From positions 10,965,631 to 11,029,630 of the forward strand of contig OY294070.1 of assembly GCA_958510875.1 (NCBI GenBank): a stretch of DNA of 64,000 bases, written 5' to 3'. The translations under genes were made by a program, and so were the position numbers. This document shows positions 1 to 11,395 of the stretch, in pieces. Within the stretch, counting starts at the first letter, position 1; each line of letters opens with the position of its first letter. The DNA is from Endomychus coccineus. Taxonomy: Eukaryota > Arthropoda > Insecta > Coleoptera > Endomychidae. Below the pieces are notes generated by a model, which saw nothing but the letters and a program-made list of their open reading frames with translations, did not search any database and had not been told where the DNA came from.

Positions 1-1240
1 AAAGATATAAAACCAACTTACTTGCACCTCAATTCCGATTGAGGAAAGAAAAGTATATTAAAACAAAATAATAGAATTATTGTAAAATACAAATTCATCA
101 GACAAAATTCACCTGAAATTAAAATGTAGTATATTTAAAAGATAAAAACATACAAAATACTCACTTTTCGGGTACAAATAAATCTTACACCGTACACCTG
201 TCTGTGATACTGTTGAAAATTATATTGCCTCAATGTAGGAAATCCATGTCTACATATTTGACAGTAATAACCTATTTTTAATGTAATAAGTTCTGCTGGC
301 GTACAGGTTATGTGTACCTATCTTGGAAATCTATAGACATAAAAGGCGAATATAGGTACAAAAACACCAAAGAAACCCATCAACCTACCTTTCAAAAGGG
401 GCCCAAGAAAACAAGTATACCGGTTCTCACAATAACGAAACAATCGACTGTTTAATAAATGTATTTCATTCAAAAGTTTTAAAATGAAAATGATCCTTAA
501 TTCCTTACTGAATTAGAAACAGAAGCTCATATGCAACACGACAGTAAGTGCAAACTGCAACTGCAATGCAATCTGGGAAATTCGACTATGCAAAACGTCT
601 ACGATAGCTGTATCTCTCTCGCTCGAGATCATTAGTAGCGTGTAATAGAGAGGGATATCAATATCTTTACGTATACGCAACACAGAGAAGACACCATCTG
701 TCTATGTCAGTACCGCAATCAGGTTAGAGCGCAGAACCGATTGAGGGAAATTTGAATTGATATTATTTTGTTAACCGAAGATTCAGAGTTTTCATTCATA
801 TCGTACTATATTTTTGGTAGTATTTTATATGCATACTAAAGAAATTTCATTAATTTAATACTACAACGGCTTAGTTTTTCTATTTAATAAATAGACATAT
901 AGATAATAGAATAGCGGCTGTGTTGTGTAATAAAGTGTACAACAAAATATTTCTCTTTTATAATTAAATATTTTAACCTCAAAAACATAAGATGTTAACT
1001 ATCGCTGTATGTATACTAATTTGCACAAAAAAATACTTTGTAATTTTTAATCATCATGACATGACAATTATTTTTCAAAGTCTGCATGTGTGTTATCGGA
1101 TACTTGATTAGCTAATGGAACCCTCTGCCTTTAACATACCAACCCAACCCTAACAATTTTCTTGAAGTCAGCTTCCTATTAGTTGATCAATCATCCATGT
1201 AACCGGTTCATAATACGATGTCAAACTGTACGATCATATC
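1..1240. other. No recognisable gene
   Basis: AT-rich sequence with no open reading frame of note, no clear splice-bounded exon and no repeat I can match inside the window. A short stretch near 590-720 is less AT-rich but carries no recognisable element. Confidence 0.5.
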
Positions 1241-1245
1241 ACCCG

Positions 1246-1370
1246 TTTGAATAAATTTTCACTATTAGTGGGAAAATTTATCCAAATGAATAAATTTTCA
1301 CTATTAGTGGGAAAATTTATCCAAATGAATAAATTTTCACTATTAGTGGGTAAATTTATCCAAATGGTAT
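1246..1370. repeat. Three-copy 40-bp tandem repeat, each unit a hairpin
   Basis: A unit of about 40 bp occurs three times head to tail with only one or two changes. Within each unit AAATTTTCAC is followed, after TATTA, by GTGGGAAAATTT, so each unit is nearly palindromic. The flank down to about 1600 keeps the same GGTAAATTTACC-like vocabulary, so the array may lie inside a larger AT-rich inverted element. Confidence 0.85.
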
Positions 1371-1890
1371 CAAATTTACCATGATAATGATAAATTTCCA
1401 GTCAAATCTAGGGTAAAATTATTCACGCAGAGGTAATTTTCTATTCTGTAACGTAAAAATACACCAGAATCAAATTTACCTGGTAAATGTTCTCCAACTT
1501 TTAGGTACTTCAAGCTTTATCTCAAAAATGAGGTAATAGTTGCCAGTACATCGTAGTAATTTTACCAATTTACACCATTAAAATTACACCCATTTTTTAC
1601 AGTGCCATTTTCGGGTTCAAAAAATGGCCATAGTTTTTCGAGCACAGGATTAATTCAAATTTAATCTTCATCATCGTATTCAGCGTGTCAAAATACATAA
1701 GAATAGACCAAATTAGACGGTGCGGAAATTCGGACAAAAATCGTTGATTTTCATCCTTAAATGCCTGGACTAATTGTGTGACTTAGATAATGGAAATTCA
1801 GTTTCTACACACAAAACGTTCAATGCAACTCAGAACTTAATGCAACCTAGGTTTTAATGCAACCAAAACTCAAGCTTGCATCTTCTCCAG
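1371..1890. repeat. Dispersed AT-rich repeat related to 28130-28310
   Basis: Bases 1610-1780 resemble 28130-28310 in the same orientation: 'ggccat', 'cgagcaca', 'gcgtcaaaatacat', 'aatcgt', 'aaatgcctg' appear in the same order with scattered substitutions. No coding potential is visible. Family unknown. Confidence 0.5.
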
Positions 1891-1894
1891 GAAA

Positions 1895-2250
1895 GCGAAT
1901 TTAGATGTTTTCAAAGCTTAAAACGAATTTAATTTTCTTTTTTGTCTTAATGAATTTCCTATGTATTGTTTAATATTGGTATCAAAATTTTGAAACTCTG
2001 GTAGAAGTAATCTACAAGCTATCTCTGTATGTATTATCTTGAGATACACATTGGCGTTGTCCCCTTACTGTATTGAATAATGGTTGTGATGGCTTATTCA
2101 TTTTTACCAAGATCAACAACAGTGGCTCAAATAAGTTATCATAATGTAGGTATATTATTCCTACTCAACCTTTATTGTATATCACCTTACTTGGGGGGTG
2201 CTTCTTGGCTGTTCATTATATATCCACAACGACACTAGACTAGACAGTCC
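1895..2250. repeat. Upstream block of the collagen-gene duplication
   Basis: This stretch aligns with 6365-6590 (shared order of 'ttagatgtttt', 'tcttttttgtc', 'aatattggtatcaa', 'tctgtatgtattat', 'aagatcaaca'). The end near 2165-2235 also resembles 8280-8340 ('caacctttattgtatat', 'gggtgctt'). It suggests the tandem duplication that made two collagen-like genes was larger than the genes themselves, with later insertions. Confidence 0.6.
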
Positions 2251-3284
2251 TGAATGATGATGCAATACGTTTTGGGGTTATCTTCGATTTTCAATCTCAC
2301 ATCGATGGTGAACGATTCCAATGTTTCTTCTTGTTTCGACTCTGACTTTTTTAATTTGCGTAATTCAACAGAGTACACTTTCTCGAAGCGTTCCTACAGC
2401 TCTGGTGAAATTCAGTATGATGTGGGGAAGACCATGATAATTTTTGGCATAGTCAACCGGCCCAATATTCAAAATGTTGACGTGATCACAATCCGTTTTG
2501 AAAGAATACTAGAACGTTACGTTTTTGGCGGCCTACCGCTTCTCGTTATATCGTTGGGAGGTAGATCTACTTCACTTTCCGTTTCATACTTTAGATAACC
2601 ATTTTGGCCGTGGTATTTTTGTGGGCGTCAGCCAAACAATCGTTATCGTTCCTATCTCGTACAATACTAATCAGTATAAAACATAGAGTTGTGATATAGC
2701 AGTTTCTAAATCATTACAACCTTTTATTTGACTTGCCTTATTTATCTATCGACCTATCTATTTGTTCGTTCGGATGAAACGTTGCAAGTGAATTCTGAAT
2801 CACATCTATTCGTCCCATTAACTTGAAATTCGGCCGGTGCTTATCATTCGGGTGACAATGTATTATCGATAATTTATAAGAGAAAAAACAAGATGGCGAC
2901 TCCGAAATGACGGAATAGTTCTGTGATTCTATTTAAAATTGGTATCTAGAGGTCTGGAGACAAAGATCGTGATTGTTTTAATTCATTTTAGTATACTTTA
3001 AAATATGAGCTTGTCTTTAAAAAAAATGTCCACTTTTGATTATATTTTCCGATATATTTTGTGATCCTATAATAATATACATTTGATCCGCAGGAGTGTT
3101 TGGAAGCTAAGTGCTAACAAAATTGAGGGAAGTCATGTGACCAACTGATACCAGCTTTTCATTAATCGTTTCATCAATTGAGGGAAAGTACGTTTATTTT
3201 AATCTCTGTATGTGGAACTCCATTTTCCTTTAAACAGTTCCGTCAGTTAATATTCATTTGCCGGAGTGATTTCATGATTGATAT
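2251..3284. other. No supported gene
   Basis: A 114-codon open frame at 2254-2598 has no recognisable domain, signal peptide or splice context and is probably accidental. The rest is AT-rich sequence without recognised repeats. Confidence 0.4.
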
Positions 3285-3414
3285 TGTATTTCCATAGAAA
3301 TAGGCAGTTCCAAATTGGTTCCTTATCAGAAATGTATTTGTTATTTATAAATAATAACACCTACTACTATTATTTCATTTTATTTTCAAAATTAATTTTG
3401 TCATAAACAATAAT

Positions 3415-4185
3415 TTAATTCATTCCATAACTTGGAGGGTTGGGCATGGGACTTCCATCAGGTGAACCTGCTGGTCCAGGAGGGCCAGCCGGTCCGGGAG
3501 GTCCTGCTCTTCCGGGTGAGCCTTTTGGTCCGGGTCTACCTGCTTGTCCGGGGATTCCTGGGAGGCCGGGACGTCCTTGTTGTCCAGGTAAGCCAGGACG
3601 ACCTGGTCTACCTGGTGCACCCGGTGAAGGACCTCCTGGAGATGGTCCGCCAGGAGATGGACCTCCTGGAGATGGGCCGCCTGGAGATGGACCACCCGGA
3701 GAAGGACCTCCTGGAGATGGACCGCCAGGAGATGGACCTCCTGGAGAAGGACCTCCTGGAGATGGACCGCCAGGAGATGGACCACCCGGTGAGGGACTTC
3801 CTGGATATGAGCCACCAGGAGAAGGACCACCAGGAGATGGACCACCTGGAGATGGACCCCCTGGAGATGGACCGCCTGGAGAAGGACCCCCTGGAGATGG
3901 AGCGCCTGGAGAAGGACCTGGCATACTTGGAGAGTTGTAGCCCATTCTGGTCATCATAGAATCGGACGTACAGTGTGTCAGGACGAAACCTTCAATAGAA
4001 ATGGATCTTTAATACCTTCAAAATTGTAATTATATTTTCAAAATTAAATGAGCAATCAGTTCTGGGCAGGAGAAGCATCTTAATATTCAATTATACATAT
4101 AGAAATTATGATAGATTTGAATGATTTCCAGGAAAATATACTTACTGCAAACCACAAGTAAGGCCAACACGCCCATAGAGTTCAT
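3415..4185 (-). CDS. Secreted protein with PSPGG pentapeptide array and short collagen tract (copy 1)
   Basis: I join exon 1 (4185-4146, 40 nt) to exon 2 (3989-3415); donor GTAAGT, acceptor AAG, intron phase 1. Exon 1 reads [13 protein letters not shown] and exon 2 continues [11 protein letters not shown], together a signal peptide, so the product is secreted. Then come about 20 pentapeptides, mostly PSPGG (one SYPGS variant), followed by a true Gly-X-Y tract of about 17 triplets ([13 protein letters not shown] and onward, ending GPPGPAG), and a short tail ending PSYGMN before TAA. Gly-X-Y is the collagen fold signature; the pentapeptide block cannot form a collagen helix and resembles elastomeric or silk-like repeats (inference). 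No cysteine is visible in the mature repeat region. Frames on the opposite strand are open only because the codons are repetitive. Exact repeat number could be affected by assembly. Function unknown: coating, adhesive or silk-like material is possible. Confidence 0.85.
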
Positions 4186-4212
4186 GGTGATTGTTGATTT
4201 CACAAAGAACAG

Positions 4213-4253
4213 CAAACTGATGATTAACAATCAAAAACTACGTAGCTTTTATT
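4213..4253 (-). promoter_or_regulatory. Core promoter of collagen-like gene copy 1
   Basis: On the minus strand a TATA-like AATAAAAGC (4253-4245) is followed about 33 bp later by TCAGTTT (4220-4214), the arthropod initiator, and the start codon lies about 33 bp after that. In copy 2 the TATA block is kept (GATAAAAGC) but the initiator has drifted to TCATAAGT. Confidence 0.5.
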
Positions 4254-4949
4254 AGAAACGAATATGTAAATTTACTTGTTAAAACCAATAATTGGTCTCG
4301 TAATGTATATTCATATCTAAGATATACGTTTCTATCTTCAATTGTCATTATTTTTTGTGTAAAATGATCTAATTATGCTCACCAAATAGTTTTAAACTTA
4401 AATAAAATAACCATTAAAATTTTGATTTTCGCTAGCTTAATAAATAAATGTGACTGTAGTTTCGTTAACACGACAAGTGCTTCCTTCAAATGAATATTAC
4501 GAAGGACGTTAAGTTATTACAAAAGATCTACCTGATGTATTACTTCAATGATGATCCTAGGATAGATACTTATTGAAGTTTTATCTAATTAGGCTTAACC
4601 CATTGAGGAATTAAACTATAAACTGGCAGCAAACGGAAAATCGGCGGTTGTGGATTCATGAGTGTTAAATAGTATCATTCTTTCTGGCTAAAAAGACTAT
4701 TACTATGTACTAGAGTCTTTTTGATTTCTTTCGGATACTTATCTGTTGAGTCTGATTTTAACTTTTCGTTAATTATTTGTATTTAAAAAATTAACAATTT
4801 TATCAATATAGTCATTTCTGTTGATGGCAAGAACTGAATTTCTTTTATCTGCACGTGTAAAAATGATGCCCTCAGCACCAACCTTCCAAACCAACCCCTC
4901 TTAGAAATAATGTGGTTAATTCATCTTGACATACTCTTACTGAAGCAGA

Positions 4950-6245
4950 ACAATCAGTTCTATCTAAAGGTCCTAATTTCGTTTTCTTCTCCAAAAATAT
5001 TCCTACCACATCCATTATTTCTGCTGTAGAAGCATCCTTATTTTCCCCATCTCGCAGCAGATGAAATTCGTTTCGAAACTGCTAAAATTTTTCGTCATTC
5101 CAAGATTCCTAAGTCAAATTGCCCTAAACCTTGAATGCAAGCTATCAATTTACTCAAATCTAATCCTGATTTAGATATTTTGAAAGCTGATAAGGGAAAC
5201 TCCACTGTTGTCATGAATCGTTCAGATTATGATAACAAAATCCTGCAACATCTGCAATCTAATTCCTATAAGCTCCTGCCAAAAGATCCCACCTCGTCTA
5301 TGGAACGTTCAATTTCACAAATTATTCGACATTCTTCCCTTCCTGATTCAGATAACAAATTTGTTATCCCCCATTGTTCAAAATGTCCCCGTTTATATGG
5401 TTTGCCTAAAATGCATAAGCCCTCAGTTCCCCTGACACCCTTTCTTTAGCACGTTCAGTTTCAAAAATCATTCGTCATTCTTCCTTTTCTGATCCATATA
5501 AGAAATTGCTTATCCCTCATTGTTCAAGAAGCCCCGATTATGTGGTTTTTCAAAATTCATAAGCCCTCAGTTCCTCGGAGACCAATTATCAGCACTATCG
5601 GATCCCCTACTTATAAACTCTCTCGATATACGTCATCTATTCTCAAGCCCCTTGTAGGTAATTCCAATAGTTCTATCCGAAATCCCTTTCATTTCGTTGA
5701 AAAACTTCAAACGTTGACAGTTGACCCATGCGATTTGCTCGTCAGCTTCGACGTCGAATCACTCTTTACCAATGTTCCCATTCGTGACACCCTTGCCATT
5801 ATTCCTCAAATGTTACCTGGAAAAAACATTCCAATGAACTTGCTACCGTTAATTGATTTTTGTCTATCCTCCACATATTTTCTGTACGATGGCAAGTTTT
5901 ACGAGCAGTCCTCGGGAGCTGCCATGGCTTCCCCAGTTTCTACGATCATAGCTAATATCTTCATGGAAACTTTTGAACAAGATGCCATTGACTCATCGGT
6001 TCTCAAGCCGAAATGTTGGTTCAGATACTTTTTATATTTGGCAACATGGTCGCGAAAAGCTTGTTCCCTTCCTCAATCATTTAAATTCATTACATTCCAA
6101 TATCCTTTTCACCATGGAAGTCGAATCGCAAGGTTCACTCCCGTTCCTGGATGTATTGGTTTAGTCGACAGACTGACGGTACTTTAGGACATTTTGTGTA
6201 TCGAAAACCCACTCATACCGATAGATACTTCAATGGTCTCTAGAA
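4950..6245 (+). mobile_element. Degenerate Penelope-like element, RT region
   Basis: Frames here read LLKSNPDLDILKADKGNSTVV, RLYGLPKMHKPSVP, ISTIGSPTYKLSRYTSSILKP and LLVSFDVESLFTNVP, typical of Penelope-like reverse transcriptases (the last is RT motif A). Motif B is decayed (AAMASPVS where [10 protein letters not shown] is expected), and the Y-x-D-D catalytic box is lost: WFRY is followed by a shifted, shortened sequence. Stops and frameshifts are frequent. The block at 5306-5430 is repeated with divergence at 5445-5571, so two partial copies appear joined or an internal piece is duplicated. Non-functional relic. Confidence 0.85.
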
Positions 6246-6364
6246 TTAATGCGCGATCATAAATTATGTTTAAAACCTTTGTAAATGTTCTCTGAAGTTA
6301 ACGTTATAGTAAAGTAATGAATCTAGTATGAAATTGGTGGTCCGGAAATTGGATAGGCTATTGA

Positions 6365-6590
6365 TTTAGATGTTTTTAAAGCATAAAATGAATTTAAATT
6401 TCTTTTTTGTCCAATGAGTTTCTTATGTATTGATTAATATTGGTATCAATATTTTGCAACTCGGGTGGAAGTATTCTACAAGTTAACTCTGTATGTATTA
6501 TGTTGAGACACATACACATTGACGTTGTCCCTCTTGCCGTATAGCATAATGGTTCTGGTTTATTCGTTTTCATCAAGATCAACATCTTCA
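6365..6590. repeat. Second copy of the 1895-2250 block
   Basis: Same ordered motifs as 1895-2120, lying just upstream (in window coordinates) of collagen copy 2, as its partner lies before copy 1. Supports a tandem duplication with a unit of roughly 3.5-4.5 kb. Confidence 0.6.
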
Positions 6591-6700
6591 GGTTCAGGGC
6601 AGGCTTGAGCTGTACAGTTTCAGTTCAAGCCCGCCCTGAAGATGCCACCTGTAATGGTTGGCGAAACGTCGGCACCAAGTTGAGCTATTGTGACGCGGAA
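6583..6700 (+). ncRNA. Hammerhead-like motif (CTGAAGA type) after a perfect hairpin
   Basis: A hairpin (CTTCAGG...GGGCAGGCTTGA with TTCAAGCCCGCCCTGAAG) runs straight into CTGAAGA, a GCCA...TGGC stem II, GAAA, then CGTC and GGC, which can pair with GCC before the core. This fits the hammerhead order CUGANGA, stem II, GAAA, cleavage triplet, stem I. Stem III is minimal, as in dimer-active PLE or retrozyme ribozymes (family knowledge). Activity untested. Confidence 0.5.
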
Positions 6701-6905
6701 TCCATCCGGCAGCTTTTTCAAGATAAGCTATCCGCGGAAGTACTATTCAATGCATAATTATTATTATATTTCCATAGATATATAGGCAATTCCAATTTGG
6801 TTCCTTGTCGGAACTTTATTTATTTTTTAGAAATAATAACACCTACTACTATTATTTCATTTTATTTTCAAAATTAATTGTGTCATAAACAATAAATTAT
6901 TTAAT

Positions 6906-7562
6906 TCAATAACTTGGAGGGTTGGGAGTGGGACTTCCATCAGATGGTGGACCTGCTGGTCCGGGGGGGCCAGCCGGGCCGGGAGGTCCTGCTCTTCCGG
7001 GTGGGCCTTTTGGTCCGGGTCTACCTGCTTGTCCGGGGATTCCTGGGAGGCCGGGACCTCCTTGTTGTCCAGGTAAGCCAGGACGGCCTGGTCTACCTGG
7101 TGCCGGAGTTGGACCACCCGGTGAAGGACCTCCTGGAGATGGGCCGCCAGGAGATGGACCACCCGGAGAAGGACCTCCTGGAGATGGGCCGCCAGGAGAT
7201 GGACCTCCTGGAGATGGGCCGCCTGGAGATGGGCCGCCTGGAGATGGACCACCCGGTGAAGGTCCTCCTGGAGATGGGCCGCCAGGAGATGGACCTGGCA
7301 TACTTGGAGTGTTGTAGCCCATTCTGGACATCATAGAATCGGACGTGCAGTGTGTCAGGGCGAAACCTTCAATAAAAATGGATGTTTAATACCTTCAAAA
7401 TTTTAACTATATTATCAAAATGAACTGAACAATCAGTTCTGGGCAGGAGAAGAATTTCTCTATACAATTATACATATAGAAATTATGATTGATTTGAATG
7501 ATTTTCATGAGAAGGTACTTACTGCACACCACAAGTAAAGCCAACACGCCGAGAGAGTTCAT
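6906..7562 (-). CDS. Secreted protein with PSPGG pentapeptide array and short collagen tract (copy 2)
   Basis: Exon 1 is 7562-7523 ([13 protein letters not shown]) and exon 2 is 7366-6906, with the same phase-1 join as copy 1, giving [11 protein letters not shown] after the join. The pentapeptide array is about a dozen PSPGG units with no SYPGS variant. The Gly-X-Y tract ([19 protein letters not shown] and onward) is close to copy 1. The tail ends at PSY because TGA replaces the GGA Gly codon of copy 1. So the two paralogues differ chiefly in repeat number and C-terminus. The signal peptide predicts secretion; no catalytic domain. Its neighbour at 3.4-4.2 kb is on the same strand in the same orientation, as expected of a tandem duplicate. 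Confidence 0.85.
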
Positions 7563-7959
7563 GGTGATTGTTGATTTCACAAAGAACAGCAAACTTATGA
7601 TTAACAATCAAGAACTACCTAGCTTTTATCAGAAACGAATATGTAAATCTTACTTGTTAAACCCAATAATTGGTCCCGTAATGTATATTCATGTCTAAGA
7701 TATACGTTTCTATCTTTAACTTCCATTATTGTTTGTGCAAAATGATCGGTTTATTATGCTTACCAAATAGGTTTAAACTTAAATAAAATAACCATTAAAA
7801 GTTCGATTTTCACTAGTTTAATAAATAAATGTGACTATAGTTTCGCTAACAAATAAATATTACAAAGTACTAAGTTCCTACAAAAAAGCTACCTAATATA
7901 TAACTTTAATGATTAATCCTTAGGATAGCTTATTGGAATTACCTATAATTGGGTTTAAC

Positions 7960-8232
7960 CACGGTCGTATATACAGATCTGAAAACTCTCTTACATGTCG
8001 CCAAACTCGTAGTTCCTCGCTCACCAGCTAGCGCGTGGATCGAAGTATGTTGTCAGGATGTCAGGATCATGCGCGATATACTTCAAAGGTTCAAACACGA
8101 TCGTATAACGTGCCAGAGAACATCCCTGGACTCATGCGCCACCCTTTTGGTACTACGCAACAGATGATGCTTAGTGGAGTCACTTCTTCATAGGGAACAG
8201 CCTCGAGTTTCCAGACATGTATATACGACCGT
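7960..8232. mobile_element. Short terminal-inverted-repeat insertion (MITE-like)
   Basis: The ends are inverted: ACGGTCGTATATAC at the left and GTATATACGACCGT at the right, extending imperfectly to about 22 bp. In collagen-unit copy 1 the matching place (near 4596-4604, 'ttaaccca') is uninterrupted, which marks this segment as an insertion. No long target duplication is obvious. Superfamily not identified. Confidence 0.65.
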
Positions 8233-8275
8233 GGGTCGATAAACGATAAACTGGTAGCAAACGCTACTTAACCTT

Positions 8276-10929
8276 TATTGTATATTACATTTCTTGGGGG
8301 TGCTTGTTGGCAGTTCATTCAATATCCACAATGATGATGGTGATTCTTCTAACTAAAAATAAAAATTCAAACTAATTTAGGAAGTGGTTTTGATACATTT
8401 CACCATGAAAATCGACTCCTTTGTTTAGGAAGAAAATATTAGTTCTGCACTAGGATTAAAACCTTCTGTTCAACAGCATGAAGGATACATATTGCTTCAC
8501 CAACATTCATCGTTTTCACAATTTTATTATTAGAATCTTGCCAGGAATGAGCGACAGTACCATCCTCGAAGATCCATGTGGAGATAAACAAATAAACGTA
8601 TTTACGAATAGTGAAGTCAATCTATGGAAAAATAGGACGAGCTCCATAAAAATTTGATAGAGGTTATAGCGACCTGGAAAAAATGGTGTCTTATGATAAA
8701 AAAAATAAGATCCTAAGATTTCTATTACCAATATTGGGTGGAACCATGTCTAACCTTCAAAAAAGAGGTTTTTGCCATTTTTTTTAGATCAGTTTTGGAG
8801 TTTTATTTTTTTTTAACCTTTTGGACTTCCGGCTATGTTTTGAAATCAGTACCCTTTTATTGTTGGTATTTGAGGAATCTTCAGTTCAAATTTCGTGACA
8901 TTCCGTTAACCCCCCCCCCCCTGAAATATATATATAAATACGTTTTTTGGAGCAGAAATTCTAATTAGGCTATTTTGGCCAAATTGCAACGAAATTGGAT
9001 GAAATTTGGTGAATCAGTAGGTTGTGGCGGTCACAATAAGAGGTTCAAATATGAGCTGAAAATATTGATAAGTTTTGCTTAAAATCCGAATTTGGCCGAT
9101 TTGGTTCAAATTTCAAAATAGCTCCCCCTTTTGTCAAAAAAATCGGAGCGTACTCTACTTGGGCTCAAATCAAAGATAATTTTATCTTATACTTTAATGT
9201 GGTATATGTCCGTATCAACTTTTTTTACGATTTATCAATTTTTTGCCCATTTATCAAATTTTTACGAACTTCGTCCTATTTTTCCGTACATTGACTCCAC
9301 TAGCATTCATCTTTCAGTTTAATACACTGATGTAATAAAATATAGGTACACGTTTCGCAATATACACAGCATACGACGTAAACGTACAAAGAACGTAGAA
9401 TTGCAGTCCTGGAAAGAATTGTTTCTGTACTTTCCAAGTGTATTTCTGTTAAAATTCTGTATTGTGTTGCCAACTTGACGAAGGTAGCGCGGCACTTACT
9501 TAGGGAAATTATTGAAATGAATTGTTTGCAAAAGTAGCCAAGTAACATCATTCTTAACGAAAAAATGCTATAGTAGATACAACCAAAAATTACAAATCGG
9601 CTGTGGCATCAAAACAAATGAAGTTAATTAAGGAGAGGTTATGTAGTGTTAGCGGGGGAAAATATAAGAAGAGCAAGCGGAGGGCGAGTGAAAGTCTGGC
9701 AACGCTATAAATATCGGCTGGAGTTATATACATAAGCACATGTAAAAATAATAATCGTATAGTTGCCGACTTTTCGTGATTTTAAAAGCTCATTCACATT
9801 CAATAATTGTCTACCTAAACCACATTTTCAGCTATTTTTTCGTAGAAATAATTAGTGGGACTCGCTCAAACTTGCACAGAATATTATTGTATTATTGTTA
9901 TTTCATTTAAAAAAAAGCATTTCTATTTAGCCGGTTTTTTTTAATTTGAAGAATTAACCACGTCCCCATAGGCTTTCATGTTAAAATGTTGTTTTTTTGG
10001 CTCGATATATTTAAAAAACGGTATGGTGAAACCCTCCAAAAAATTAGACGTTTTCTTATATTGTTATTCTCAACGGTCTGTAAAATTTCAATAAATTTTA
10101 TCTTAAAAAAACTCCTCAAAGACCTTTGAATTTCTCTAAAATTGAAATCGCGATGCATCGGTTTTCTCTAGCGTGTCTATCAATTTTGTTCACCCTGTGT
10201 ACTGTTTTTGTAAAATAGGCTGAATGAATGGAACACAACAATACTGGTGGCCTTGGGAACCAATGAGCGAATCGAATCGCACGCAGTCTGTTGCTTCTAG
10301 CACATTGGAAACCCGAACAGGGGGAATACCTACAGCCCACCACTGGAACAGTTGCACTAATCTTGAAACGATAGATATTATAGGCTTGGAATATTCGAGT
10401 GGGGGAGCAATCGGATCAACAGAATTGAAAGTGGAGTGCGTAATCACATCGGAATGTATTTCATAATATAAAAACATGAATGAAATGCAATACATATCGA
10501 ACACGGTAACAAGACCTCATGCTTATAGGATAAATGTGGTTTGTACAAAATCATTGTTACCTAGCAATAGCACGAAACACCTGAAAAAAGTAAAAATCAC
10601 GATCACTTTAGCGGAAGTGGAGTGCTTTTCCTTAATGTAACAATTATTAAGTAATCTTACAGGAAATTTGTTACAATAACACATGAAGAAGAGATATATT
10701 TGGCTGGACAAATGCTTGAATAAAAAAAATGGACAGTCATTCTCTTTTACTCTTCGACTTGGCAACACTGCGCGCTTCTAACACATATTTTACATGAATA
10801 GGAAATGTAATACTGACTTCATTATAAGACATACCACTCTCTAATGAATTCAATCTGTTTGTAACACTATTAATTTTCGAGTAAATAGCACAATTGGAAA
10901 GAATAATAACTGAAAATACTTATAGATTT
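8276..10929. other. Intergenic, no supported gene
   Basis: AT-rich sequence with small unconnected open frames only. A run of 12 C lies at 8910-8921. The 80-codon plus frame at 10224-10466 has unusually balanced base composition but no recognisable domain, start context or splice partner. Fragments such as TCTGGCAACGCTAT near 9695 and TTGGCAACACTG near 10758 look like ends of hAT-type elements, but I could not pair them. Confidence 0.4.
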
Positions 10930-11395
10930 TTACTTTATTCCGATCACATTGTTGCATAAACATGATTCAGCCTCTCTGTACAACGATAAAACTTTCAGTG
11001 TGCATTCCTGAAGATGTGAGCTTTCATTTCATATTATACATAATAGGGCACCAACGTGATAGCATACTAAGAAAAAATAAAAACTGAGACTTCTAATGTA
11101 TTTTTATTTATTTTTCAATTTCTTTTTGCATAAAGACCCATTCAGCGTCTCAATTGCAATAATGAAACTTCCAGTATACATTTCTGATGATGTTCGCTCC
11201 AATTTGACACTATACACAATACGGCACAAACGAGATAGCATACTTAGACAAAATTAAAACTGGAGACTTCTCATGAACTCTTAATTTTTTTTCAATTTAT
11301 TTTTGGGTAAGGATTGATTCAGCCTATCAGTTACTTCCAGTATACATTCCTGACAATGATTGCTTCTATTTGATACTATTATACACAATGTTAAC
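10930..11395. repeat. About 180-bp imperfect tandem repeat, 2.5 copies
   Basis: Three blocks begin near 10954, 11136 and 11310. Each has '(a)ttcagc', 'cttcagtgtgcattcctg' or 'cttccagtatacat', 'gatagcatactta' and 'aaaactg(g)agacttct' in the same order. Satellite-like; not matched elsewhere in the window. Confidence 0.65.

Larger units (their letters stand above)
3285..4630. repeat. Segmental duplication, copy 1 (collagen-like gene unit)
   Basis: Aligns over nearly its whole length with 6768-8275, including the 3' flank ('ataataacacctactactat' is identical), both exons, the intron and upstream sequence to about 4630. Copy 2 has a 273-bp insertion at 7960 that is absent here, so this copy gives the empty site. 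Confidence 0.85.
6768..8275. repeat. Segmental duplication, copy 2 (collagen-like gene unit)
   Basis: Partner of 3285-4630. Divergence is spread over exons, intron and flanks; the main structural differences are a shorter pentapeptide array and the 273-bp insertion at 7960-8232. Confidence 0.85.

Noticed and set aside
2254..2598. 114-codon frame on the plus strand.
   Set aside because: No recognisable motif and no supporting gene context.
3432..7336. Long open frames on the plus strand and second minus frame over the collagen-like genes (131-175 codons).
   Set aside because: They mirror the Gly/Pro codon repeats. Only the minus frame joins in phase to a signal-peptide exon in both copies.
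10224..10466. 80-codon frame MNGTQQYWWPWEPMS.
   Set aside because: No signal peptide, domain, promoter or splice partner; probably accidental or part of an unidentified repeat.
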